Shown here: piece after piece, positions 19,101-26,576 of the stretch
Numbering within the stretch: the stretch's first letter is position 1
Layout of the letters: each line of letters opens with the position of its first letter
From: CAG-390 sp045546615
GTDB taxonomy: Bacteria; Bacillota; Clostridia; Oscillospirales; CAG-272
DNA: 64,000 nucleotides
Assembly (NCBI GenBank): GCA_045546615.1
Contig: JAZQDD010000060.1
Coordinates: 1-64,000, forward strand
Reading direction: 5' to 3'
Notes under the pieces: generated by a model
Database searches by the model: none
Told to the model about the DNA's origin: nothing
What the model saw: only the letters and a program-made list of their open reading frames with translations
Position numbers and translations under genes: made by a program

Positions 19101-19849
19101 AATCTTCCGCCGTCGAGCTGTACCATAGGTCTGATGTCGGGGGGGAGCACGGGTACTACGTCAAGCACCATCCACTCGAGCTTGTTGCCCGAGCGACGGA
19201 AGGACTCAACGACCTCAAGACGCTTGATTATACGAGCCTTCTTCTGACTCGTGGTGGTTTTCAGCTCCTCCTTGAGAGAAGCGGAAAGCTCATCGATATT
19301 GATGCTTGCGAGAAGCTCTCTGATAGCCTCCGCACCCATACCTACGCGGAACTCGTTCTCGTACATTTCACGGTACTCGGTGTACTGCTTTTCGTTAAGC
19401 ACCATTCCCTTTTCAAGGGGAGTGTTTCCACCGTCAAGAACGATGTTTTCAGCAAAGTAAAGCACCTGCTCAAGCTGCTTTGAGGAAATATCAAGCACCA
19501 GAGCCATGCGGGAGGGGGACGCCTTGAAATACCAGATGTGTGACACGGGAGTAGCAAGCTCGATGTGTCCCATTCTCTCACGGCGCACCTTTTTGGTGGT
19601 TACCTCAACACCGCACTTATCACATATAATTTTTTCACGGATATTGTGCGAGTTCTTGTATTTACCGCACATACACGCGCCGTCCTTGGTCGGGCCAAAG
19701 ATACGCTCGCAGAAAAGTCCTCCGATCTCTGCTTTGAGCGTGCGGTAGTTAATAGTCTCGGGCTTCGTTACCTCGCCGTAAGACCATTCTCTTATCTTAT
19801 CCGGAGATGCCAGTCCAATCTTTATGGAAGCGAATTCGTTATTTGCCAT
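16169..19849 (-). CDS. rpoC: RNA polymerase beta' subunit
   Basis: A 1226-residue beta' subunit. The N-terminal zinc site has Cys59, Cys61, Cys76 and Cys79; the catalytic magnesium-binding NADFDGD motif is at 451-457; the bridge-helix and trigger-loop region includes GEPGTQLTMRTFHTGG. The length is that of Bacillota and it lacks the large proteobacterial insertions. It starts 18 bases after rpoB with AAGGAG upstream and forms the core enzyme with it. The C-terminus ends in an acidic tail (EAEDPVEDDESAQAE). Confidence 0.98.
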   Translation of the reverse strand: MANNEFASIKIGLASPDKIREWSYGEVTKPETINYRTLKAEIGGLFCERIFGPTKDGACMCGKYKNSHNIREKIICDKCGVEVTTKKVRRERMGHIELATPVSHIWYFKASPSRMALVLDISSKQLEQVLYFAENIVLDGGNTPLEKGMVLNEKQYTEYREMYENEFRVGMGAEAIRELLASINIDELSASLKEELKTTTSQKKARIIKRLEVVESFRRSGNKLEWMVLDVVPVLPPDIRPMVQLDGGRFASSDLNELYRRVISRNNRLKKLIEIHTPEIVIRNEKRMLQEAVDALIDNGRRGKPVTGPSNRALKSLSEMLRGKQGRFRQNLLGKRVDYSGRSVIVVGPSLKIYQCGLPKEMALELFKPFVVKRLVEMGKATNVKEAQKKIDRAQVSNDEVWDALENVIKEHPVLLNRAPTLHRLSIQAFEPVLVEGRAIKLHPLVCTAFNADFDGDQMPVHVPLSAEAQAEARFLMLSANNLLKPADGRAVTVPTQDMILGSYYLSIVRTDEPGCGRIFRDVDEATMAYANGQIGLHAPIAVRMTKDGESRIIGLIRPDMTDDKEQIGRVNTGKDAVTLGRIIFNSNIPQDLGFVDRSRDENKFDLEIASIITKKELGQIINACIARHTSATTAEMLDAIKETGYKYSTRASFSISVYDMTIPEEKKALVSEAEAEVVKIGKYYARGMLSEEERYDKVIALWNKTTSDVTAALQKGFSTYNPIKIMSDSGARGSITQMRQLAGMRGPMFATNGKTMEIPIKSNFREGMKIFEYFMGARSSRKSLSDTALRTADSGYLTRRLVDVSQDVIVREEKCDTQTGAYVRAITEPGADKPIEPLADRLVGRYTLGDVVDPKTGEIIVPDDTLMDEKMAKKIVAAGIEEVCIRTVIQCHARHGVCAHCYGADLASGKKVNVGEAVGILAAQSIGEPGTQLTMRTFHTGGVAGSDITQGLPRVEELFEARTPKKPAILSAVDGIAHVQPDDANPNIQDVIIKSEETGESTKYQIPYGRRIIVESGAAIKRGDAITEGSKAPADIMAYMGADAVYDYIISEIQKAYRAQSVSINDKHIEVIARQMTRKRRIEDSGDTNLLLGSLVSINEFEDENAQVRARIANGEEGLKEAVGIPVLLGISKAALQTDSFLSAASFQETTKVLTEAAIKGKVDNLLGLKENVIIGKLIPAGTGMACYNTVDVVDTVSEAEDPVEDDESAQAETVVDAAEVGVEA

Positions 19850-19867
19850 AGCTGTTCTCCTTATAAA

Positions 19868-22800
19868 TTAATTAAAATCGTCCGAATCGAAGCTATCGTC
19901 GTAGCTGTCATCTTCACTGTATTCGTATTCCTCATTATCCTCGCCGTCCTCTTCCTCGTCTTCCTCAAAAAGGAATGCCTTGTGGATATCGTCGGGGATC
20001 TCGGTGTTGCCAACGATGGCATCTACAGCCTCGGCATCGCTGCGGCTGAGATACTGGGGAACGTCATCGTTGCAGAGAGTAGAGAGCTGTATCTCCTCGC
20101 CGTCGTCATTGAGCACCTTGATATCAAGACAGAGCGACTGAAGCTCCTTAACAAGAACCTTGAAGGACTCGGGAACGCCGGGAGTGGGGATGTTCTGTCC
20201 CTGAATGATAGCTTCGTATGCCTTGCGGCGTCCGTTGATATCGTCGGATTTTACGGTAAGGATCTCTTGAAGCGTGTAGGCTGCGCCGTACGCCTCAAGC
20301 GCCCAAACCTCCATCTCTCCGAAACGCTGACCGCCGAACTGAGCCTTACCTCCGAGAGGCTGCTGAGTTACGAGGGAGTACGGACCGTTGGAACGGGCGT
20401 GGATCTTATCGTCAACGAGGTGGTGGAGCTTGAGGTAGTACATTATACCTACCGTTACGGGGTTATCGAAAGGCTCGCCCGTACGTCCGTCATAAAGAAC
20501 GGTCTTACCGTCGATTACCTGACGCTTGGTTTCTCCCGTCACGGGATCGGTGACCTCACGAGTCTCCTTGCCGTCAACATTCTCGCCGGGGAATACCGCA
20601 CGCCACATATTCGCCTGCTTCATGCACTCGATAATGTCGCGCTCGTTTGCGCCGTCGAAAACGGGAGTCATTATCTTCCAGCCGAGCTTACGGGCAGCAA
20701 TACCGAGGTGAACCTCAAGAACCTGACCGATGTTCATACGGGAAGGAACGCCCAGCGGGTTAAGAACGATGTCAAGCGGAGTTCCGTCGGGAAGGAAGGG
20801 CATATCCTCGGGGGGAAGGATGCGTGAAACGACACCCTTGTTACCGTGGCGTCCTGCCATCTTATCACCTACGGAGATCTTTCTCTTCTGTGCGATATAA
20901 ACGTGAACTACTTTATTTACGCCCGTAGGAAGCTCATCGCCCTGCTCGTGTGAGAACACACGAACGTCAACGACGATTCCCGACTCGCCGTGGGGCAGAC
21001 GCAGAGAGGTGTCTCTGGTCTCGCGAGTCTTTTCACCGAAGATCGCGCGGAGCAGTCTTTCCTCGGCGGTGAGATCGGTCTCTCCCTTGGGAGTGATCTT
21101 ACCTACAAGGATATCTCCTGCGTGTACCTCGGTACCCTTCTTTACGATACCGTTGGCATCAAGGTTGCGCAGCGCATCCTCACCAACGTTCTGTATCTCG
21201 CGGGTGATCTCCTCCGAGCCGAGCTTGGTGTCGCGCGCCTCGTGGGAGTATACCTCGATGTGAAGCGAGGTGTAAACGTCATTTCTGACAAGATTTTCAT
21301 TAAGAAGGACCGCGTCCTCGTAGTTATAACCTTCCCAGGTCATAAATCCGATAAGAGCGTTCTTTCCGAGAGCTATCTCACCGTTCGACGTTGCGGGACC
21401 GTCGGCAATAACCTGTCCCTTTGCAACCTTCTCGCCAACCTTGACGATGGGGCGCTGGTTGCAGCAAGTACCCTGGTTGGTACGTTTGAACTTGATAAGC
21501 TCGTAAACGTCATGTCTGCCGTCCTCACAACGAACGACTATCTTTGCGGTCTCTACGTGCTCGACAACGCCCGCGTTTCTCGCAAGCACAACAACGCCGG
21601 AATCCATAGCGACCTTGTATTCCATACCTGTACCAACGATGGGGGAATCGGTGACCATAAGCGGAACTGCCTGCTTCTGCATGTTCGAACCCATGAGCGC
21701 ACGGGAGTTATCGTCGTTCTCAAGGAAGGGGATCATTGCAGTAGCGGCGGAAACGACCATCTTAGGAGATATGTCCATGAAATCAATAGTGGACGAATCC
21801 ACCTCGATGAACTCATTCTTATCTCTTGCCGTTACCTTGGAGTTTACGAATCTTCCTTCTTCATCAAGGGGCTCGTTCGCCTGAGCGATGATATAATTAT
21901 CTTCCTCGTCAGCGGTCATATAAACGACTTCATCAGTCACCTTGCCAGTAGCGCGGTCTACCTTGCGATAAGGAGCCTCGATAAAGCCGTACTCGCTGAT
22001 ACGCGCGTAGGTGGCAAGATAGGAGATAAGACCGATGTTAGGACCTTCGGGCGTCTCGATGGGACACATTCTGCCGTAGTGGGTATAGTGTACGTCACGA
22101 ACGTCAAAGGATGCACGGTCACGGGAAAGACCGCCGGGACCGAGCGCGGACAGACGGCGCTTGTGCGTAAGCTCTGCCAAGGGGTTGGACTGATCCATGA
22201 ACTGCGAGAGCTGGGATGAACCGAAGAACTCACGGATAACGGTAGCTACGGGGCGGATATTGATAAGTGCCTGAGGTGTAAGCTTTTCGCTGTCCTGAGT
22301 GGTCATACGCTCGCGGATTATCTTATCCATACGGGAGAAACCGATGCGCATCTGGTTCTGGAGCTGTTCGCCCACGGAACGGATACGGCGATTTCCGAGA
22401 TGGTCTATATCGTCAACACTGCCCACGTCGTTCGCAAGAGTGAACAGATAGTTAATGGTAGCAAATATATCGTCACGGGTAATGTGCTTGGGACAAAGCT
22501 CGGTAATACGGCTCTTGACAGCCGCCTTTACTGCATCCATATCGCCGCCGCACTCTTCCATAATGGAAAGAAGAACGGAAGTGCGAACCTTCTCGCGCAC
22601 ACCGCAATCTGTAAGATCGTCACCAATGATCTTCTCGGGCCAGCAAGTATTGTTGGAGAATACCTTGAGAGTATCGCCGTTATCAAGCGTAAGCATAACC
22701 TCATTAACAGCGGCATATTCTACCTGCATAGCGTCATCAAAGCTGAGAACGTGACCCGCCTCAAACAGCACCTCGCCCGTGATGGGGCTTACGATGTCGT

Positions 22801-23743
22801 TAGCTATGCGGTGATTCTTGATTCTTGAGGCGATGGAGAGCTTTTTATCGTACTTATAGCGTCCAACGGGAGCAATATCGTATCTCTTTGCATCAAAGAA
22901 GAAATTGTTGAGAAGCGTGAGTGCGGCATCTGTCTGAACAGGCTCGCCGGGGCGGAGCTTGCGGTAGATCTCGCGCAGAGATTCGATAGCCGCACCCGAA
23001 TTCTTGCCAAGCGCCAGAGACTCGGACTCATCCTTTTCGAGCGTTGCACGCAGATATACGCTGTCGCCGAACATTTCCACCATGTCATCGGCAGAATTGA
23101 TGGATGACTCCATAAGACCTGTTTCGGGATTTATGGAAATTCCGAGAGCACGGATGAACATGGTCAGAGGGAGCTTGCGGTTTTTATCTATACGCACCCA
23201 GATAACGTTGTTGCTGTCCACCTCGTACTCAAGCCATGCACCGCGATAAGGGATGATGGTAGCGGTAAAGGTCTTTTTACCTGCCTTATCTATATCAGAA
23301 GCATAGTACATTCCGGGAGAACGGATGATCTGGGAAACAATAACACGCTCCGCTCCGTTGATAACGAAAGTACCCTTCTCTGTCATTATGGGGAAGTCAC
23401 CCATATAGATGTCAGTCTGCTTGACCTCGCCCGTCAGCTTGTTGGTAAGGCGGACGTTGACCTTGAGAGGCGCGGCGTAGTTAACGTCTCTCTCCTTGCA
23501 CTCCTCAACGGGATACTTGGGCTTTGAATCTATCGAAAAAGAAATAAATTCGATAGAAAGGTTACCCGAAAAATCCACAATGGGAGACACGTCACGGAGA
23601 ACCTCCATAAGTCCTTCCTCGAGAAACCACTTAAACGACTTGGTTTGGATCTCGATCAAATTAGGGATCTCCAGGGTGGTGCGAGTTTTGGAAAAGCTCT
23701 TTCGCAGATTCTTTCCGAGCATCTGATCTGTAACTTTCACCAT
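19868..23743 (-). CDS. rpoB: RNA polymerase beta subunit
   Basis: A 1291-residue beta subunit read from ATG at 23743 (MVKVTDQMLGKN), preceded by GGAG; upstream in-frame readings would need a TTG in an AT-rich stretch. The rifampicin region reads GSSQLSQFMDQSNPLAEL then THKRRLSALGPGGLSRDRA, with the main resistance positions unchanged, so rifampicin sensitivity is expected. The C-terminus carries a long acidic Glu/Asp/Tyr/Ser tail of about 35 residues. rplJ and rplL, which often precede rpoB, are absent; the gene has its own consensus promoter and is divergent from the ytvI-like gene. Confidence 0.98.
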   Translation of the reverse strand: MVKVTDQMLGKNLRKSFSKTRTTLEIPNLIEIQTKSFKWFLEEGLMEVLRDVSPIVDFSGNLSIEFISFSIDSKPKYPVEECKERDVNYAAPLKVNVRLTNKLTGEVKQTDIYMGDFPIMTEKGTFVINGAERVIVSQIIRSPGMYYASDIDKAGKKTFTATIIPYRGAWLEYEVDSNNVIWVRIDKNRKLPLTMFIRALGISINPETGLMESSINSADDMVEMFGDSVYLRATLEKDESESLALGKNSGAAIESLREIYRKLRPGEPVQTDAALTLLNNFFFDAKRYDIAPVGRYKYDKKLSIASRIKNHRIANDIVSPITGEVLFEAGHVLSFDDAMQVEYAAVNEVMLTLDNGDTLKVFSNNTCWPEKIIGDDLTDCGVREKVRTSVLLSIMEECGGDMDAVKAAVKSRITELCPKHITRDDIFATINYLFTLANDVGSVDDIDHLGNRRIRSVGEQLQNQMRIGFSRMDKIIRERMTTQDSEKLTPQALINIRPVATVIREFFGSSQLSQFMDQSNPLAELTHKRRLSALGPGGLSRDRASFDVRDVHYTHYGRMCPIETPEGPNIGLISYLATYARISEYGFIEAPYRKVDRATGKVTDEVVYMTADEEDNYIIAQANEPLDEEGRFVNSKVTARDKNEFIEVDSSTIDFMDISPKMVVSAATAMIPFLENDDNSRALMGSNMQKQAVPLMVTDSPIVGTGMEYKVAMDSGVVVLARNAGVVEHVETAKIVVRCEDGRHDVYELIKFKRTNQGTCCNQRPIVKVGEKVAKGQVIADGPATSNGEIALGKNALIGFMTWEGYNYEDAVLLNENLVRNDVYTSLHIEVYSHEARDTKLGSEEITREIQNVGEDALRNLDANGIVKKGTEVHAGDILVGKITPKGETDLTAEERLLRAIFGEKTRETRDTSLRLPHGESGIVVDVRVFSHEQGDELPTGVNKVVHVYIAQKRKISVGDKMAGRHGNKGVVSRILPPEDMPFLPDGTPLDIVLNPLGVPSRMNIGQVLEVHLGIAARKLGWKIMTPVFDGANERDIIECMKQANMWRAVFPGENVDGKETREVTDPVTGETKRQVIDGKTVLYDGRTGEPFDNPVTVGIMYYLKLHHLVDDKIHARSNGPYSLVTQQPLGGKAQFGGQRFGEMEVWALEAYGAAYTLQEILTVKSDDINGRRKAYEAIIQGQNIPTPGVPESFKVLVKELQSLCLDIKVLNDDGEEIQLSTLCNDDVPQYLSRSDAEAVDAIVGNTEIPDDIHKAFLFEEDEEEDGEDNEEYEYSEDDSYDDSFDSDDFN

Positions 23744-23912
23744 TGATACAATCACTCCATTCAAGTATTTTTCCACTTCAAAAATGCTTAAATTTTTTGT
23801 AAACTTTCTGTAAATTCGTCTGTTTTTGAAACTTTTTTTCAACTTTTTCGACGACTTTTTTTCAGCAAAATTTAATTTTTAGGCATATTGAGGGATTATA
23901 ATTCAGCTTAAT

Positions 23913-23941
23913 ATTATATCACCCGTCTTTAAAATTGTCAA
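23913..23941 (-). promoter_or_regulatory. Consensus promoter of rpoBC
   Basis: On the minus strand TTGACA (23941-23936), 17 bases, TATAAT (23918-23913). Start of transcription would be near 23906, giving an AT-rich leader of about 160 bases before rpoB. Confidence 0.85.
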
Positions 23942-23974
23942 TACTTTTTAAAAATTTTTTATTTTTTATTTTCA

Positions 23975-24017
23975 ACGTATAGATTCACGCCAAAAGTGCA
24001 TAAAATCATCTATACGT
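23975..24017. promoter_or_regulatory. Perfect 10-bp inverted repeat upstream of the ytvI-like gene
   Basis: ACGTATAGAT (23975-23984) and ATCTATACGT (24008-24017) are exact complements 23 bases apart, ending 20 bases before the ATG at 24038. Between them GCATAAAAT resembles a sporulation sigma-E -10 box (CATAnnnT) with GTATA as a poor -35, so this may be the promoter or an operator. Function not shown by sequence alone. Confidence 0.4.
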
Positions 24018-24037
24018 AATATATGTAGGAGTAAAAA

Positions 24038-25150
24038 ATGAATAACGAGAAAAAAGGCTTTGATTGGGGACGTTCGGCGGCGATCTTGATATGCCTTGCC
24101 TTTGCCGCGGCGGCGGCATATCTGTTCTTTAAATATCTGCTCTCAATTCTCCTCCCTTTCGCGGTAGGAGCATTGATTGCGGCGGCGGTATCGCCTCTTG
24201 CAAAAAAAATATCCGAGCGTAGCAGGATCTCACACCGTGCGGCGACCGCAGTCCTTGTGTTTTTACTGCTCGTTACGGTTTTTCTCTGCGTTGGGCTTAC
24301 GGCAAAGCGCTTAATATGCGAGCTTGGCGAGCTTGCGGCAGGAATCGGAGAGGACGGAGATCCGATAAGCCGTTTTATCGGAGACGTAGCCGCATTTATA
24401 AACGGTCTCGGTGAAAAGCTCTCCACCGCACTTCGCACAGATGCCATGCGCCGCATATCCGCCGACAGTATAGACGCGTTTCTTTCGGGAATCGTCCAAA
24501 ACACTGCCGATGCTATCAGCGCATTTCTCTCAAATACGGTATCTTCCGTCGCATCGTCGCTCCCGAAAACACTTTTTGCCGTAGCCGTAACTGTAATTTC
24601 CGCTTTTTACTTTGCCCTCGACCGAGAAAAAATTTCCGCCGCCTTTTTCAGCATTATGCCCGAAAGATCCAGAGGATTTTTGCGCGGAATGAAAAAAGAA
24701 GCCGCGCAGACAGCGGGTCGCTATCTGCGCGCATTTTCTTTACTTTTGCTAATAATGTTCTTGGTTCTGTTTGTGGGGCTTACCATCATCGGCGCTGAAT
24801 ATGCGCTGCTTCTCGCCGCCATCACCGCTATCGTTGACATATTGCCCGTGCTGGGTGTCGGAACGGTCCTTGTGCCGTGGTCGGTCATTTCCTATATATC
24901 GGGGGATATCAGCCGCGGAACGGCAATTCTGATCTTATACGTCGCGGTAATAATACTGCGCCAATTTATAGAGCCTAAAATAATAGGCAAGAGCCTCGGC
25001 ATTCACCCATTGCTATCTCTATTCTCCATGTACGTAGGCTTGAGAGTTTTCGGCGTGATAGGAATCATTCTCGCCCCTGCGCTCGTTGCAGGACTGCGCA
25101 CGCTGAAAGATGCAGGGCTTTCGGGCGATGATATCAGTCAGACGCCCTAA
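24038..25150 (+). CDS. ytvI: AI-2E/PerM family membrane protein, YtvI-like
   Basis: A 370-residue polytopic membrane protein of the AI-2E transporter (PerM) family. Layout fits: two N-terminal hydrophobic segments (about 12-55), one near 68-88, a long hydrophilic loop rich in helical residues, then four to five segments from about 188 to 350, with the family block DILPVLGVGTVLVPW and the GIHPLLSLFSMYVG tail. Length and order match the sporulation-associated YtvI of Bacillota, whose transported substrate is unknown. AGGAG precedes the start. The 3' end overlaps the convergent small membrane gene by 17 bases. Confidence 0.82.
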   Translation: MNNEKKGFDWGRSAAILICLAFAAAAAYLFFKYLLSILLPFAVGALIAAAVSPLAKKISERSRISHRAATAVLVFLLLVTVFLCVGLTAKRLICELGELAAGIGEDGDPISRFIGDVAAFINGLGEKLSTALRTDAMRRISADSIDAFLSGIVQNTADAISAFLSNTVSSVASSLPKTLFAVAVTVISAFYFALDREKISAAFFSIMPERSRGFLRGMKKEAAQTAGRYLRAFSLLLLIMFLVLFVGLTIIGAEYALLLAAITAIVDILPVLGVGTVLVPWSVISYISGDISRGTAILILYVAVIILRQFIEPKIIGKSLGIHPLLSLFSMYVGLRVFGVIGIILAPALVAGLRTLKDAGLSGDDISQTP

Positions 25151-25445
25151 CGCCAAATGCTTTTATACTGACGGCGACAATGCCAATGCCCAAGCACACG
25201 GCGCGAAATGCCCCGATAGTACCGTTAACAACGGCACCGACAAAAAAGTAGAACACCACTGCAATGGCGATGGCAAGGAGCGCGCGCAGCGCGGTTCTGA
25301 ATGCGGCGTTCTCAAAAAGCGTGATCAGCGCCTCACACAAGCTGAGCAAGAACGCCACAAAAACTGATGGGCGGCTCGCCTTCTTCTCTCTTCTGCCGCA
25401 GTCGGCTCTGTTATATATATTGTAGTTATTTATGCAGTTGTTCAT
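25134..25445 (-). CDS. Small membrane protein divergent from an XRE-S24 repressor
   Basis: A 103-residue protein. The first 30 residues are polar and Asn/Tyr/Arg-rich (MNNCINNYNIYNRADCGRR); two or three hydrophobic segments follow (about 33-50, 57-75 and 80-95). No family recognised. The start at 25445 is fixed by AGGAGGTATGCG upstream, and a near-consensus promoter sits at 25489-25517. It shares its upstream region with the XRE-S24 gene, and TTTCGGAAA boxes lie around both promoters, so it is a likely target of that repressor. Confidence 0.72.
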   Translation of the reverse strand: MNNCINNYNIYNRADCGRREKKASRPSVFVAFLLSLCEALITLFENAAFRTALRALLAIAIAVVFYFFVGAVVNGTIGAFRAVCLGIGIVAVSIKAFGVRASD

Positions 25446-25466
25446 CGCATACCTCCTAAAATTCCG

Positions 25467-25573
25467 TTTTCGGAAACTTTCTGTCATTATAATATCACAT
25501 CCGCAAGCGTTTGTCAATATATTTTTTCAAATTTCGGAAAAATTTTTATTTTTCTATTTACAAATCGGAAAAA
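25467..25573. promoter_or_regulatory. Three TTTCGGAAA-like boxes between divergent genes
   Basis: TTTTCGGAAA (25467-25476), TTTCGGAAA (25532-25540) and AATCGGAAAAA (25563-25573). The first lies just downstream of the minus-strand start site, the second between the two -35 boxes and the third inside the spacer of the plus-strand promoter. They are candidate operators for the XRE-S24 protein. Confidence 0.5.
25489..25517 (-). promoter_or_regulatory. Promoter of the small membrane protein gene
   Basis: On the minus strand TTGACA (25517-25512), 17 bases, TATTAT (25494-25489). Confidence 0.75.
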
Positions 25574-25585
25574 GTGTGCTATAAT
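25557..25585 (+). promoter_or_regulatory. Promoter of the XRE-S24 regulator
   Basis: TTTACA (25557-25562), 17 bases, TATAAT (25580-25585), about 30 bases before the ATG at 25616. A TCGGAAA box lies in the spacer. Confidence 0.78.
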
Positions 25586-25615
25586 AATTTCAGAAAATGA
25601 AAGTGAGGTATCGGC

Positions 25616-26422
25616 ATGGGCCCCGATTACGTAGAACGTATAAAAGAAATAAAAAATGAAAGAAAGATGACAAACGAAGCGTTGTCCAAGACGAGCGGGA
25701 TCCCCCTCGGAACGCTCAGTAAGCTGCTTGCGGGAATATCGGACTCGGTCAAGCTGTCGAACATCGTTGCCATCTGCGACGCCCTTGACTGCTCGCTCGA
25801 TTACATTGTCAGCGGCATTCCCGAGAATACAAACAACTTCACCCTCGAGGGCGACGAAATACGCCTTGTCGAGGAATACCGCCGCCTTGACTCTCACGGC
25901 AAGGAACTTGTCATGATGGTCGCGGGGAAAGAGCGCGAGCGCGTTTCACGCGTTGAATACTCCCCCGCCCCCTCTGCTGCACCGCGCCGCGAAAGTGCGA
26001 TCATCACCGCCCCAATCACGCGCCGTTACCGCGACTCGGGAGCATTCGCCTCAAAGCTTGAGATCGACCTTTACGACCTGCCCGTATCTGCAGGCACGGG
26101 TGAGTATCTTGACAGCGCAAACGCGGAAAAGATCAGCGTAAGCCGTACCCCCGCAACCGAAGGAGCGGACTTTGCCTTGCGCATCAGCGGCAACAGTATG
26201 GAGCCGAAATATCACAACGGTGACATTCTGCTGATCGAAACGGCGGACTCCGTTGAAGTTGGCGAGCTTGGAATCTTCATTCTTGACGGCGACGGATATT
26301 TCAAGATATACGGCGGTGACTGCCTAATATCCCTCAATCCCGAATACGGCAAAATAATGCTGAAGGACTTCGACGAAGTCGCCTGCATCGGCAAGGTCAG
26401 AGGAAAGCTGAAAAAAAGATAA
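25616..26422 (+). CDS. XRE helix-turn-helix / S24 LexA-like repressor
   Basis: A 268-residue transcription factor. Residues about 6-66 are a lambda-repressor-type helix-turn-helix (EALSKTSGIPLGTLSKLLAG). Residues about 150-268 are an S24/LexA-like self-cleaving domain: candidate cleavage site Ala159-Gly160 in LPVSAGTGE, nucleophile Ser194 in ISGNSMEP, and general-base Lys230 in GDGYFKIY. Such proteins are cleaved after DNA damage (RecA-stimulated) or other stress and release their targets. The start at 25616 follows GTGAGG. It is divergent from a small membrane gene, with shared TTTCGGAAA boxes that suggest autoregulation. It is not canonical LexA, which has a winged-helix N-terminus. Confidence 0.87.
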   Translation: MGPDYVERIKEIKNERKMTNEALSKTSGIPLGTLSKLLAGISDSVKLSNIVAICDALDCSLDYIVSGIPENTNNFTLEGDEIRLVEEYRRLDSHGKELVMMVAGKERERVSRVEYSPAPSAAPRRESAIITAPITRRYRDSGAFASKLEIDLYDLPVSAGTGEYLDSANAEKISVSRTPATEGADFALRISGNSMEPKYHNGDILLIETADSVEVGELGIFILDGDGYFKIYGGDCLISLNPEYGKIMLKDFDEVACIGKVRGKLKKR

Positions 26423-26440
26423 ACTGTGCAAAAATAACTG

Positions 26441-26472
26441 TTGGCGTATCTGCTTTATCGCAGGTACGCCAA
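26441..26472. repeat. Hairpin element flanking the AraC-type gene, left copy
   Basis: GGCGTATCTGC pairs with GCAGGTACGCC around a TTTATC loop. The right copy (27862-27893) is this sequence in reverse complement (28 of 32 positions identical), so the two form inverted repeats around one gene. It may also act as a terminator for the XRE-S24 gene, though the following T-run is poor. Confidence 0.75.
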
Positions 26473-26496
26473 TTTAACATTTCAGCGTTTTTCGTC

Positions 26497-26525
26497 AAGA
26501 CAATCAAAAACGGATATGATATAAT
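26497..26525 (+). promoter_or_regulatory. Candidate promoter of the AraC-type gene
   Basis: AAGACA (26497-26502), 17 bases, TATAAT (26520-26525), about 50 bases before the ATG at 26577. Confidence 0.55.
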
Positions 26526-26576
26526 GCTATCACAAGCAGAATACAGCCGCTTATTTATCCGTTTGGGGAGGTAAAA

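Noticed and set aside
25616..26422. LexA
   Set aside because: The S24 domain matches, but the N-terminus is a Cro/C1-type helix-turn-helix, not the LexA winged helix.
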